A DNA stretch of 64,000 nucleotides from Diprion similis (GCF_021155765.1 NC_060106.1:15526031-15590030); one strand, 5' to 3'. Shown: positions 49,670 through 62,497, counted from the stretch's first letter. The notes: generated by a model not told the origin, from the sequence alone. Numbers and translations: made by a program.

Positions 49670-49675
49670 TTTATT
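49670..49675 (-). terminator. Candidate poly-A signal for Dlg5
   Basis: TTTATT on the + strand, so AATAAA on the - strand, about 510 nt past the Dlg5 stop codon. It is the first canonical signal I see downstream of the stop. Confidence 0.4.
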
Positions 49676-50183
49676 GTTAAATTTCTAAGTTGATAACCAT
49701 TGTACATGTCAAGATATTTATAACGTAAATAAAATACAACGGGAGGCAAAAGAAACCCGAGCTCAAAATTTACTTCATGTTATCCAATTTGTTAACCCAA
49801 CTGAGCATTAAAGCTTCGACTAACAATATGACAAAGATTAAAAAAATGTTTATGAATATTTCCGTAAAAGGGTTTCAGATTACATACAAAAGTGTATTGG
49901 ATACTTGTCACGAGTGCGGCTCTGAGAGTAAAATATAGGTAAAGTAAGAATAAAGGTAACATCAACACATTACGAACTCAAACGTGCAATTTCTGGCTCA
50001 AATAATTAGTCACCCATTATACATATACATAATGTAGATAAGTCAATTGTTTTCAATCTGTTAAAAAAATCAAAATGAATAATAATTTGCCAATAAAAAG
50101 AGTGATTGCATACTTTTTATGAGGACCCTGTCAAGCAGTTAGATCGATTTCCACTGTGGCTTATGGGACCCCCCCCGCTGCTG

Positions 50184-50998
50184 TCAAGGTGGTCCACGGG
50201 CAACCCATAACGCTTTGCTTTGCTCATCATCTACTGCTGCTTTCACTTGCGTGCATATGTATGCCACATTTACGCCAGCTGGTATCACAGCTACAATTTG
50301 TAAAGCTCATTAATGTTTGATATAAATTATATACATTTCTCAATTAAAGAAATCAGATGAACATTAGTTAACTATACATGAATGATGACTCACCAGAGAT
50401 ATAGTGCTTATATTCCGCCTCCAGTTTAAGAGCATGTTCATACATCTCTTTAGCCGCCTTTGCACTAACTTTATCACTTGGATACCTGGAATCCTTAACT
50501 TCCTTTATTTGTTTTGTGCTCTTAAACTTGATTAGCAAAACGATCGGATATATCTGGTGTCTATGTAATCGTTCAATAGAAGCAATAGACACATCTAAGA
50601 TGCAGTGTGAATTCTGTAAAGAGTAACGCAAGCATTAATCATCATTGATAACTTTAAACTGTTGATAAAAATTCACAACCTGAGCATGAGAAGCACCGCT
50701 TAGTGCAAGAAGTTTCGATGCAATTCACAGATAAATTCTCCATTGTATAGAATAAAATTTAGTTTTACCTTTTCACAAATTTCCTTAACTGCCTGAACAG
50801 TGGTGCACTCAAAATAGCTGCCTTTCTTTTTGTAGTCAACATAAAGTGAATCACGCAAGTGCTGCTCTAAGGTAACCTGTGAGCAGTGCATAGCTTCCGG
50901 CAAACATCTGATAAACTCTCGAGGAAACTCTTGCAGGAGTTTTGTTGCTACACACTCGCTCAGTGGGCCGATTATTAACACCGGTCTCAAAGTAGGAT
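50184..50998 (-). other. dlg5: Dlg5 guanylate-kinase-like domain
   Basis: Exons 10-12. The strand PVLIIGPLSECVATKLL stands where a true guanylate kinase has its GxxGxGK[ST] loop; the Gly-Lys-Ser residues are absent, so no ATP binding is expected. HCILDVSIASIERLH, YPIVLLIKF and the C-terminal YICTQVK segment are typical of MAGUK pseudokinase domains, which bind proteins rather than GMP phosphate chemistry. Confidence 0.9.
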
Positions 50999-53900
50999 CT
51001 ATTTATAAATAAATAAATAAATATTTTTGATTGGTATTATGATTTTTCCTCAGAATATTATAACAAATAGTCAGCAATAACCACCTAGTGGTGGTCTATC
51101 CACCATCTAGAATTTCTTCGCGAAGCCCTAGTAATGAAACATTTAATCTTATGCTACACATATTAATTTCTATCTACATACAATCAAGTCGTTCGACACG
51201 CTGGTAGGTGGCTGGTATGTTTTCTTCGTTAAGAGTACCACTATCGCTATACCAGCCAAGGTTCACTCCAGTAAGTTGAGAAAGCTCTTTGCTGTCTCTA
51301 CTAGACGATCGTTGATGCTTTTTACGACGGAAAAAACTTCGTCTAGCACTAGTTGTACCTCGTCTGCCAGCATCTGTCTCCAAATCACCCAAGGATCGTC
51401 GTAACAATAACTCTTCTTCAACTCTAAAAAACAAAAATGGTAAATATTCAGGACAAGGTTAATTACGTGGTTCGAAGGTAAATTTAGAAAACTTAATTTG
51501 TCCTATACTTACTTAAACCTACTGGGAATAATGCCACATTGTTGGCGTCTTCCTGCTTGATCTACTAGCCAAGCTCTCCAATATCCTGGTGTACCGTTAA
51601 ACATAGTATTATCGACATATAGAACATCGTCCTTGTTGAATCGCAGTTGCAAGTTATTACCGAGCTCTCCCACTCTGTCAAACATTGCTCGTATATAGAA
51701 ACTATCACCTGGCTTGTCCTTAACTTCTTTGTAGTGATCAGGTAAGTGTTGCGCTATTAACGTGACTTTGTCTGCTGGCCTGGCAAGCTCTAAAGCAGCC
51801 TGTTCGGCGGTAGCTTGCCGCAGGTCAGCTCCGTTATATTCAAGAATACGATCACCGGTTCGCAGCCCAGCACCTTCTGCCAGACACCCAGGTTGCACAG
51901 AGTTTACAAAAATACCAACGCTGTTACCTCCGACAAGGGAAATACCAAGATTAGAACATTTTCGAGTTTCTATGAACAGATACCTAGGGTCCCCGGGTGG
52001 TGGACTCTGTCTACTTTGCTCATCTTGTGTCGGACTTCGGACAGTAGCATTTTGACGTTGCAACGTCGTAACTGCTTGATTTATTTGCGCACGAGTCAAA
52101 GTATTGTTACCACTTCTCAAGGTTTCCATTGTTGCAGAATTTCTAATGCTATCTAATGCTGTGCTGTTTCTGAGGTCTAGTGCAGTAGAATTTCGAAGTT
52201 CTGGATTCCGCACATTGATATCAAGTGATGCTGAATTTCTGATGTCTCGTTCTCTGTCTTGAGTACTCCTAATATCTAGAGATGCGGAATTTCTAGCTTC
52301 TCTGTCTCCTCTCATCACGCTCAAAGACGAAGCATCTCGCTCAGGTTCAGATGAATCTAAGCTTTGAGCTGCCTTACGGGAAGCTTCAGGACTATTACAA
52401 GGTGTTGGTGAACCACTTCTGCTCGCTTCTTCTTCTCCACCAGCTTCCGAAGAACTAGAAGATGCCGAGCCTTCTAATTCATTGTACTCTAAAACAATCG
52501 GAAAAAGAATTCAGAACTGAACAACCACTATAGTCGGATGTCTCCGAAATGAAAAAACGGTGGGTTCATCTACAGTGATGCAACAATTTATGAACAACTT
52601 TTTAGTAACACTTACTGTCTGGACTGTATTGTACCAGCATAGTAATAGAATTACCACACTGGCGTAATACATTTGCTGCAAGCTGGTAAGTGGCGCTCCT
52701 CATGTTAATGCCACAGACCTCCAGCAGCTGGTCTCCAATTTGCAGTCCAACTTGTGAAGCCAAACTGTGCTCACTTACTGTTGACACAAATACTCCACCG
52801 CTCTCCAAACAGGAGATTTGAATACCCAATGGTTCGACAGATTTATCAATGTGAACACGTCGTAATTCTCCTGGTGCTGGTCTCGGTTGTGCATAACAAT
52901 ATTCTGGCATACTGGACCGTTTGTTATCCCCTCTAGTAGTTCCTGTCCCAGGGCTTAGAACTTCGACGTGAAAAGTAGGCATTGGACTGCCTCTGTCGGA
53001 GGTTCGTTCTATGCTTCCAGTAGATAGTTTGCCAACACTACTCTTTGATGTCACACTGGGATTGGATGGAATGCGAAATCTTTGATTCTCTTTCTTCCGA
53101 GGAAAGGTTCCTCCTTCGTACCCATGAGTATACGCTGGTACGTCGTAAGCAGTAGTTATAGGATGAGGACGAGACTTGTGATAGTGCAGATCCATTGATG
53201 GCGTGTGCAAATGCCCAAACCCCGGTTGTGTTGATGGGCTATAAGGCGGCTCGAAACAATACGATCTCGGATCAGGGAGACCTATAGACTCTCCGGACTG
53301 TGCGGACGGTAAGGATGGGGGTGAAGGGTACCTGGAAGGTAGAGAATTTTGTTGATGAGGATGGGGATGGGAATGAGTGTAAGGGGGGAAAGAGAAATTA
53401 GCCGCTAGTTGTCGTGGCCCAGTCGATGCCGAGCCTAGACTGTAGAGTTGCGAGTGTACTCTGTTGTGTTGCATGGCATCCATCTGGTTGTCATTGCTTA
53501 GATATTTCTGGGCTTTTTTCTTGGTATAGTAATCCAATTCTTTTCCAATATTGCATGATTTTACGGAAAAATCGATGCTCGTTTCGGAAGGAGCAAGAGC
53601 AGCACTTAAACGACTTTCATTCACCTCAAATTCATTTACAGATTTCTTATCTATTTGGATATCCTTGAACTGTACAGCAGGTGAAAACGATTTCTGACTG
53701 AAAAGCTTACCAGATTTACTGAAATTAGGCAATGGACTTTCAACTGCCTTGTAGACAGTATGCCTGTTGCTAACGTTTGAAAATGTTGCCGCAGGGATGG
53801 GATTAGAGTTGCGATTATAATTGTAGCTCTCATATTTCGGAGGGTGATTCAGAAGTACACTCAATGGAAGCCTTTCTTTGGTTTTCCGTGGATGCAGTAT

Positions 53901-56900
53901 AGTACCTGTTCCATTCTGTATTTGAGGACCGCCTCTAGCCTTTGGCCAAGTACCACCATTTTTTTCTAATTTCTCTCCTCTTCGTTTACTTCGTTTTAAA
54001 ACACCGTTATTAGCTTTTTTATGATAGCTTTCTATCACAGAATCAAGCTCCGCTATAGCATCTTGTTCCTGTTCAAAAGTATTTGGACTAGAATTGCGAT
54101 GTCTTTTCTTTTTTTCTTCCCTGTCTTTGCTATGCCTACGACCTCTGACGATATCAATTTTCTCCCTGATATTATCCCAAGCATTGCTAATACCGCTTGG
54201 TTTATCTCCATTCGTTGATTTTGACACTTTATACACACTGCCAAAATTTGATGTTACGTATCGTCTATCATAATCTTCAGGAGTCGTTTTTAACATTAAC
54301 CTCTCCTGTTCAGTTTGCGAAAAGCTATTTACCATTTTATGCTTCTCTGAACTAAAATTACTGTCAGCAGACAAAGATTTACTGTTACTCGGAGGTAAGG
54401 GTATTCCTTTCAGTGTTGTGATTGTCAGCACATCTGTAGAATTGTCATTTAATATTGCCATTGCTTCGTGCGCTGAATTTAACCGGTCCATTGGCTTACT
54501 ATTGATCTGCAAAAATTTACATGTATTGAAATGATTGTATGTTTCCAAAATTTATTCATCACGTATCATGTTTTTCATTAACATCACTCATACAAAGTGC
54601 CATAAAAATCTATTTAGGGTCAATTTTGAAGATTTTTAAATCGGATTAAAACTAATCCTTAATCAAGAGTTCAAAGTTTAAAAATGCTTACATTCAACAC
54701 ACGATCACCAACAGCCAAATTTCCTTCTTTAGCAGCCAGACTACCAGGAGAAATCTTCGATATGTAAACGCCAAGTTCAAGTGCAATTCCGTGAGGAACT
54801 GATCCCACAGGAAGCTGAGTAGTCCGCAGCGAACGTCTTCCTAAACGACGCCTCCTAATGGTCAATATTGCTGGACTGACGCTACTTGTTCTTAGTGTCT
54901 CAAGCACCATTCTAGTTGAGACTGCCGTACAATCGACATTGTTAACTCTGATTATGCAATCATTAACTCTAAGTTTACCATCAGCAACACTTCCTTGTGT
55001 GACTTGGGCGACGTAAATTCCTCCATCGTTTGGATATTGAGGATCATCTCTGCCTCCAACTAATAAGAACCCCAGCTCCCGATCTGACTCAAGACACAAT
55101 CTTGTTAAGTCTAGGTGAACTGTCAGCGCTTCCCATTCAGTAAGATCAGCATCAATAGCAGAATCATGACTATGTCCATGACTTTGACCAAATTGACTGG
55201 ACCGCAATGCGTGATCCCCTGATTCAATTTTCACTTTTAGGTCTTTTAACTCTTTGGAAGCCTCATTTCGTTGTTTCTTTATGTCATCTGAGTCCCGCAG
55301 AGCACTGGCAAGTTCAGAAACAGCACGATCTCTCTCCTTTCTAAGTCTGTCACACAAAGTTCTAATACTTTCTCTCTCTAATACAATTTTATCTCTTTCA
55401 CTAAAAGCCCAATCTCTTCTACGTTTAGAAACCTCAGCTTCTTGAATAGCCTCTTCAAGTTCTGCTTGCAGAGTATCAACGGATTTTCGTAACTTATCAA
55501 GCTCAAGATTCGCTTGGTCCAAATTATCCATTCGTTCTTTTTCTCTTTTCGCATAATCTCGTGTACTTGTTTCACGCTCTGCTTCTTTATTAGCATTATC
55601 TCTCTCACAGTTATACGAATGTGACTCCAAGCGATGCTTATAATCCCTGCTGGAGCCTTCTGAATAATCGCCGAATTTTTTCCGAAGATCATTACACTCT
55701 TTGAGTGCTTCGTCACGATCATGCAGGGCCGACGAAATTTCTCTCCTTAAAGTTTCAATTTGGTAGGAAAGTGTCTTTTTCTAAAAATAATCCGAATTAC
55801 AAAGGACTATTAGTGAATTGTAAAAACATAGCAGAGAAATAAATTTTTATTGGTAATTAACGAATAAATTTGATCAACCATTATCAATAATCTCTGAAAT
55901 CGAACCCTGACGTGAATGAAATACTAAAAATATTTGAAGATTGGATCTCAGCCAGGCAAACGTCACAGTTTAATGTTTTACATTCCATGAATGCCTCATG
56001 GAGACTCGGATGGCTGCCAAATACCTTAACAATTTATAAACGAATATGAAAGCAAACTTACTTCTTCAACAAACTGCTTATTCTGGTTTTCCAAATGTGT
56101 TATTTTGTTGTAAGCTTGAGTAAGATCATCACCAAGTTTTTCCATTTCTTTATGAACTGTATCACGTTCTCCCATGATTAAACTATACTCCTGCAAAGCA
56201 GCGTTTCTCTCTTCTGTCAATCGCTTCATATCCTTACTAGCCTTCATACGTACAACCATAGCCTGGTTAATCTCTTTGACTGCTTCTTCATGTTGCTGCT
56301 GAATCTTGGCTAGAGCTTCTCTGTATTCATTTCGTTCTCTCAATGCAATATCCCATTGCCGGATAGCAGCTGTACACTGCTGTTTCAACCCGTTACGCTC
56401 TCTCACAGCACTGATCCGCTCCTGTGCTATTTCTTCACATTGTTTCTTTAACCTGGCAGCACCTTCTTGTGCCAATTCCAGCTAGATGAGGAAAAAAAAT
56501 CAAGCAACTTTAGTTGACCTGATGTGTGAAATATTATTTATATTCAACATATCAATCTTGCTGGTGTATTTTCCAATCAGCGACAAATTGATTCTAGTGA
56601 AACGTCTACCATTCTGAATAATGAGGGGCCCTAAGCATTTCAGTGCTTGAAATAAGATTACACAAGTATTCATAAGTACATGATGTGACGTATCTATCAT
56701 TGTCATGTGTTAGTATGGAACAAATAAACGCAGTATTGTATATATAATTATATATGATGTCTATCCTCTCATGTGCAACAGACCAGCCAAGTAATAGGCG
56801 ATGACTTTTGTTGATACTCATTGTGTTGATAGCTACTTAACTGGCTGTTCAGAATAGTGACGATTTACTGTAATCAAATGTCAACGGGTTAAATCAAAAT

Positions 56901-59222
56901 CCGCTGATCCTTATCATAATATCCTATGTTAATCTGCAGAATTTTTCACGTGGATATTCAGATATTCAGGCTGAAAGATTCATTCGTCCACAACGATCAA
57001 GGAATCCCGATTGCCAAGATGTGTCAAGACTTTACAGACTTTCAGGACGATTAGGTACCATTGTAAGTGATTACAAAACGGTGTTACCATAATTCAACAT
57101 AGACAAGCTTACCTTGTTAACGGCAGATGAATGTGACGATATGAGATCATCGTACCTCTTCCTAAGAGAATCATATTCATCTTTGATAGCCTCGTACTTT
57201 CTAAGGGCTGATAAGTAGTGTTGATTCATAGCATCAGTATTATTCGCATCTGTGACTAAGACTTCCTGATTTTGGCATCGCAACTCCGATACCTCCTTCT
57301 GCAAAGCTTGGACTTCTCGATCGAGACGTTGCTTATCATTTACCATATCACTATATTTTCCCCTCAGGGTGGAGCTTTCTTGAGCCGTTGCTTCCAATTG
57401 ATTCATGGCTGCCCTATGTTGCCCCCGATAATATTTCAACTCTTTCATAGTATGCTCACAGCTGTGAATAAATTATTTATCACTCTACTGAAGCAATAAT
57501 GTAAAATATCAGTGCAATAAGTTAATAGTGACGAACTGATAAATCTATTCCAGAACTATTGCTATACATAGCTGTTGGCAAGTTGAGTGATTTGTAAGGG
57601 TTATTAAGAAATTGAAGTCTCGACCGAGAAGACACATTTTCCATTGCTCTTAACCAGAAAGCTATCAAGGCCGTGCTTTTTCAGATGCTCCAGATCACAC
57701 ATAATCGCTTATCTTATCAATGAAATTTGTTACAAAAAATCGAGCAAAATAAAATGTCTTAAAATACAAGAGAAACAATGCAATGTAATTTTAATGGTTT
57801 CCAATACTGGAAATGGAAAAAATGAAGATGAATATGCAAACAAAACAAACCGTCGAATAGTGTCGGAATGCTTATGCCTAAGCAGCTGAAGTTGGTGCAT
57901 AGTTGGATCACATTGAGCCTGCAAGCCATCGTAGTCGCTATGACATTCGGCTCCCCCTACAGGACTCCCAACACTGCCGTAGCCTCCGCTATCCCTCTCT
58001 GAACCCATGTACGTAACGCAATTCCAACAGCACACATAGCAGTACAGCAAAAACAATACAATAAAACATAAAATAGCAGTCATATACATACCACTACAAA
58101 AACAAACTCTGTGACATGCTTTTTAGAAAAATTAAGAGATACATCGATATTCCCAAATTGATCATTTATTGAGTTCAATTACCCTGTTCAGAATCGAAAA
58201 GGTTTCTCTAATCATCCATTGAGAATTATTCAATCTTTTGATAAACTGGATAATAAGCAGGTCAGTTTCGTCTATTTTCAATTTACATAGAATATGCAAT
58301 TATCGATACATTGACCGAATGGATGACGAATAAATGACAGAAATTGTATTTACAAATAACAACAAATTTCTAGTAATGATATTGCTTACCTATGTTAAGT
58401 GCGCCATCTATGGAACAAGAAAAGCAGTTGATTTATTTTTGTATAGCACAATACACTGAAAAACTATACAGGATACATGTATATACACTCTCATTTACTG
58501 TGCCTCGATTCGCGAGTTAAGAAAAAGTCGGTAAACACAGCCAAGTTATTTACTACACAAAGGGCAAATCATTGTTCCTCTTTGATAATACCAATTCAAT
58601 GTTACTTCAAATCTATTTGAAAATACACACATTATAATTTGTTCATCATAAAATGAAAAATTAAATCAACTACGTGTCTAAAATGGAACAGGGCTCGAGT
58701 AATGAGTTAGTTGCTATGGTAGCAGTCGCAAGGTATTTAGTTTTTCATCGCTTTCACCAATGATGAGTCGGTATGTTACGCTTTGGGATTCTGCTATTCA
58801 TGCTTTCTTAACCAGCACATAATTTTAACTTGAATTTTCATTTATTATAAGAAATCAGTTTATGTTTCATTAAAGAAATGTTTGTGATTGTTTCAAAGAA
58901 GAATTACACGAAACTTAAAAGACATGGAATAATACATTTGAATTCATCTCAGTATAAAAAATAATCATATATTATTGCTACAAGTTTCGGTTAGATCAAA
59001 TTTTCACCAAGAGCCATGAATCATAATCGAACTTTTAGATGTCTATATATTTTGTAGTCAAACAAGGTTCTGCTCTTGAGCTTCACTTTTTTCAGGGGTA
59101 CATGGTACGGACGCAAGGTAAGGAAATCAGTATGCGTATAGAAATATTTGTAATTAGAGAAAAGAATTGAAAAACTTACCGCTACTGCCAGCGCTATCCA
59201 GGGAAGATGTACCAGAAGCCAT
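50184..59222 (-). CDS. dlg5: Disks large homolog 5 (Dlg5), MAGUK scaffold
   Basis: Twelve coding exons in transcript order: 59222-59180, 58407-58390, 57998-57851, 57461-57113, 56481-56062, 55780-54692, 54506-52616, 52488-51513, 51423-51182, 50998-50769, 50613-50394 and 50290-50184. Every joint keeps frame; the product is 1910 aa, matching the roughly 1.9-kaa size known for Dlg5. Order: short N-terminus MASGTSSLDS, long coiled coil (about 50-540), PDZ1 (about 546-636) and PDZ2 (about 640-725), a low-complexity linker, PDZ3 (about 1237-1316), RNS repeats (1385-1440), PDZ4 (about 1488-1568), SH3 (about 1580-1645) and a guanylate-kinase-like domain (about 1724-1900). The C-terminal ICTQVK...EQSKALW pattern fits the family. 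Dlg5 organises cell junctions, polarity and membrane delivery (family knowledge). The start is the ATG of the exon with a clean GTAAGT donor; no upstream in-frame alternative was found. Spen lies upstream in the same orientation. Confidence 0.96.
51513..51985 (-). other. dlg5: Dlg5 PDZ4 and SH3
   Basis: PDZ4 has NLGISLVGGNSVGIFVNSV, AGLRTGDRILEYNG and EQAALELARPADKVTL. It is followed directly by the SH3: FYIRAMFDRVGE, LRFNKDDVLYVDNT, YWRAWLVD and CGIIPSRF, the ALYDY-like start, acidic RT loop and GxIPS end of a MAGUK SH3. Confidence 0.92.
52616..52865 (-). other. dlg5: Dlg5 PDZ3
   Basis: Residues about 1237-1319: LRRVHIDKSVEPLGIQI, GGVFVSTVSEHSLASQVGL, IGDQLLEVCGINMRSAT and NVLRQCGNSITMLVQY. 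The loop reads PLGIQI, close to the canonical x-phi-G-phi form. Confidence 0.9.
54402..55129 (-). other. dlg5: Dlg5 PDZ1 and PDZ2
   Basis: PDZ1 carries the carboxylate-binding loop variant LGFLLVGG, then GGIYVAQVTQGSVAD and LRVNDCIIRVNN. PDZ2 has HGIALELGVYISKISPGSLA and VGDRVLNINSKPMD; the latter is split by the intron at 54507-54691 in phase 0. The PDZ2 loop is degenerate, with no GLGF-like motif. Confidence 0.88.
55130..57998 (-). other. dlg5: Dlg5 coiled-coil region (exons 3-6)
   Basis: Exons 3 to 6 encode heptad-rich, Lys/Glu/Arg/Gln-rich sequence with almost no Gly or Pro from about residue 60 to 500. The stretch starting CEHTMKELKYYRGQHR and the AVNK-LELAQE joint across exons 4/5 fit Dlg5. 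It includes three introns, the largest of which (56482-57112) shows no extra exon. Confidence 0.88.
58390..58407 (-). CDS. dlg5: 18-nt microexon of Dlg5
   Basis: On the - strand, a strong acceptor (TTTTCTTGTTCCATAG) is followed by ATGGCGCACTTAACATAG and then a strong donor GTAAGC. Exon 1 ends and exon 3 begins in phase 1, so including it adds DGALNI and skipping it also keeps frame. The family does not require it, so it may be an optional cassette. Confidence 0.7.
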   Translation of the reverse strand: MAHLT

Positions 59223-59288
59223 GTTGCTCAATCACTCGTGAAATCCTAGCATGTGTATATTTCCGCAGCTAAGGGTATTGAAATCAGC
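59223..59288 (-). other. dlg5: Dlg5 5'UTR part of exon 1
   Basis: The 66 nt before the start codon are bounded upstream by a good acceptor, TTGATTTTCAG, so at least one noncoding exon lies further upstream. Candidate donors on the - strand are GTGAGT just below 60280 and GTGAGG just below 60094, both in the less AT-rich 60.0-60.4 kb zone that is the likely promoter. The first carries an upstream ATG whose frame, after splicing, stops in this leader. Confidence 0.5.
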
Positions 59289-59386
59289 CTGAAAATCAAG
59301 GACACGGTTAGATTTTTTCCAGTCGACGAAGGAACAAAGGGATTTATTACGCAGAACAGAGTGGTGAAAGTTTGTTAAATGATTGA

Positions 59387-59445
59387 TATATATATATATG
59401 TATCCCTGTATATTATGTACATATGCATATATATATACATCATTT
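59387..59445. repeat. TA-rich microsatellite
   Basis: An (AT)n run followed by GTATCCCTGTATATTATG and ATGCATATATATATACATC. It lies in the presumed 5' intron of Dlg5. Confidence 0.75.
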
Positions 59446-60329
59446 TATAAACACAGTCGCATGCTTCATGTAAAAACTTTGACAGATGTAACGGCTGATT
59501 TTAACTGCAAAAATCATTTACAAACCTCATACTTGTACTAGTGTGGAATTTTATTGTGTCGAAAGGCAAAGTGAACGTTACGGGCACTAAAGTATTCACC
59601 AGCCAAGGAACGAACAACTTTGAAAATAACTATTGGAAATTATAATATTATATATACGAACGTATTGAAGAGTGGAGATTTAATTTTAAGAATGAAAGGA
59701 AAACCGTATGTTTTTTGAATGGTCATAAGTCGGGCTAGTCTACATTTTGATGATGTGTTCAAGCCTACACTTTGTGTCATTTCACGGTAATATTCAGAGA
59801 TAACATCTTTCTGATATTCGGTAAAAAAATACAGATCGGATTAACTGGATCCTGGTTGAGACGTCGCGATCACACGGCGCCTGTTTAATCGTTACGTCTG
59901 ACGAGGAAAAACTGAATTATCCATTCATGTTGTTCCACTTATCGCACTCCTTCCCTGTGAGACAGTTCCATTGCACGTTAACTAACATCACACACTCTTA
60001 TTTGACCACCACGACAGTAACTTCGACAGTCAAGTGTCTCAGAAATTGTATAGCTGAGCCTAGTATCACTTATAACTACAATTAGCACCTCACCTGTTAC
60101 ACCAACAAATCTGACAATTAGCCATTTTCATTCACTGTCGACCTATCAATCCGAGACGGCATCGAGCATTGATAAATATGCTTATGAATGTTTATTCCGT
60201 GACATCGTTGTCTAACTATATCAATGGCGACATCCGAGAATCCGAGCGATGACGTAAGCGTAACACTAGCGCTACTCACCGATTCATGGGCTGAATATGT
60301 ACTCAACCCGTGATTCTCCCTCATCTCTT

Positions 60330-62430
60330 GAACAGTTTATGGCTGAGGCGCTGTATTCCATTCTGCAGAAGTTGCGCCATTCTAAAATGCGCTGTATTGT
60401 GGGCGTGACAATTTTCAAACTTTAGTTATTTTTTTAAATTCTTTCGCACTCCAAAATATTATTACTCACATACATATTATCAATGAAATTCCACCTGAAT
60501 CCAGATACGTGATGTTACATACACACTTATCAAGAACCATCGAAACCCAACATTATTCAATATTTTTAATTCTTTTATCATCCGAAAGCATTTGATCGAT
60601 TGTATATTTTTTGGAATATGAGTGAGAAAAGAATTTCATGCAGCCATTTTAAGACTATATACTTCGTGAAACTTTTTCAGTAACTTTAAAGGAAATCTTT
60701 CAATTGAATATCTTACTGCTTCTGTATCTACTTTCCAAAGTTGTGGGAAAAATTTGGAAAGAGATAATGGAATTGCAAATAAATAAATTCCGCGGTGAAC
60801 TTTTTTTTATCATAGTTATTATTATCGTTAATATCCATATAATTATCAATAACTACAGTAAAACACAAAACAAAAAATGTGATACCTGTACATTCTCCCT
60901 ACATGAATAACATAAACTCTTGTATACCAGTATGATAGCTTACGATAGGAAGAAACTAAATCATAATATTCACAGATATTTTACAAGGTAGAAGAGGCGC
61001 GGCAAGTGCACACACTGCGTTTTTGTTTGTACCTAAACAATCACATGTAAAAACAAAAAAAAAAAAAACACCATCCCTCCGCAATTAAATATATAAACTA
61101 AAATGTTTACGAAGTGTGTGCACCATAAACACCTTGATTCATATTCACATACGCAATATAAGTTTTGCTCATATTCTCTTTTCCTTTTTTTTACTCGTGC
61201 GTTCATATTATTCCTACATTTACACTGTACATATGCACATCGCATCTTTTACACTGTACATGCACACGATCCACAAGCATCTGCGCTGCCTTAACTCAGC
61301 TATTTTTAAGGGATGAACGGGATCCTCGAAATGCCGGAAAAATTTTATTTCTTGATCATTCATTTATCTATGATACTTCAGCTAAAAATATGTACAGCAT
61401 TTAGTTCAGTTACTCGGAATGCAATATACCGTACTGTTGCCCATCAATTTTTATCGCTTAGTACAACATGTTCCAATTACACTGTACTATTTTAAGTTGT
61501 TTTAAATGAGCTGAGATAAATGATAATATATATATATATATATTACCACAACATTAAACTCGATAATAACACTTGGACCATTTCACCATGATTTAACAAT
61601 TTGCGCAGTCATGTGTATATGAGGTGAAGTTGATAAGCTGTAACACTGGCTGGTAGATTCACGAAGTAAACGCAAAAATATTTAAAACCGTGTGTATGTT
61701 CGAAAACTCTGCACTCGAATCGTAAGAACAAAATAATGTCATGTACATGACTATTCTCTGTTGCCATTGATTGAAATTTGGAAGTGACAAACGATATAAA
61801 GATACTTAAATGTTTTTGCATACTCTTTTAATTGATCTATAATCATGTTTCCCGTCCACCCCTGTAGTTTTTACATTTTTTTTTAACCCTAACGGCGTAC
61901 GCTCTATGCACAGCAGCGTATTATAGTAAATAGATAGTTACTTATTGTAGTTTTATTTTTAGGGCCTTGTGTAATATAACATAGTGTAAGTTATGGTCTA
62001 TACATATGTAAGCGCATTATCATCTTGGACACAAATCCTAAAGACTCTATGACGCAACATTTGATGAGTTCGCACTTGAGCATTGCAGGGTGGTAGGTGT
62101 GGGAAAGGGTGCACATGGGGCAGCGTCAATGATGAATGAGATCAATCATACTCAACAGTGGTATGATATTCTTTAAGCCCCTTAGTTTGCGGCATGGTAC
62201 AATCTAACTAGCCCGTATATTAATTTTATATATTTATAATAATAATAATAATAAATTTTAATAATTTTAATAATAATAATTAATATTACAAATTTTTATA
62301 ATGTACATAACGCTAAGCATAATAATATGTTACATCATGTTGGGGGAATATCATACACTAGGGATAATTCTACATAGGTAGATCTTACTTTTCTCTTTAA
62401 ATCTAACTTAGTTTTTTCCCTCTACTTCGA
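60330..62430. other. Region between Dlg5 promoter and spen 3' end
   Basis: No supported coding exon. It contains an (AT)n run near 61526-61543, a poly-A tract near 61046-61069 and an ATT/TAA-rich patch at 62227-62290. Part or all of 61-63.1 kb may be spen 3'UTR: - strand AATAAA words occur at 62691-62696 and 61952-61957. Confidence 0.5.
62227..62290. repeat. ATA/ATT trinucleotide microsatellite
   Basis: ATAATAATAATAATAA followed by ATTTTAATAATTTTAATAAT units; imperfect and AT only. Confidence 0.85.
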
Positions 62431-62497
62431 CAGTAGCAGCAGTAGCAGCAGCAACAGCAGCAACAGCAGCAATTATCATCATCATTATCATTATAGT
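62431..62497. repeat. CAG/AGC then ATC/ATT compound microsatellite
   Basis: Read on the + strand: AGTAGCAGC and AACAGCAGC units, switching at about 62472 to ATCATCATCATTATC units. It lies in the likely spen 3'UTR, where the transcript would carry GCTGCTGTT and ATGATAATG repeats. Confidence 0.9.

Noticed and set aside
51762..52156. Open frames on the + strand opposite Dlg5 exon 8
   Set aside because: Antisense shadow of a firmly identified PDZ-coding exon.
58000..58089. Hydrophobic start (MYMTAILCFIVLFLL) as an alternative Dlg5 N-terminus with a membrane segment
   Set aside because: This is intron sequence read through the acceptor at 57999-58003; the exon joins in phase to the MASGTSS exon instead.
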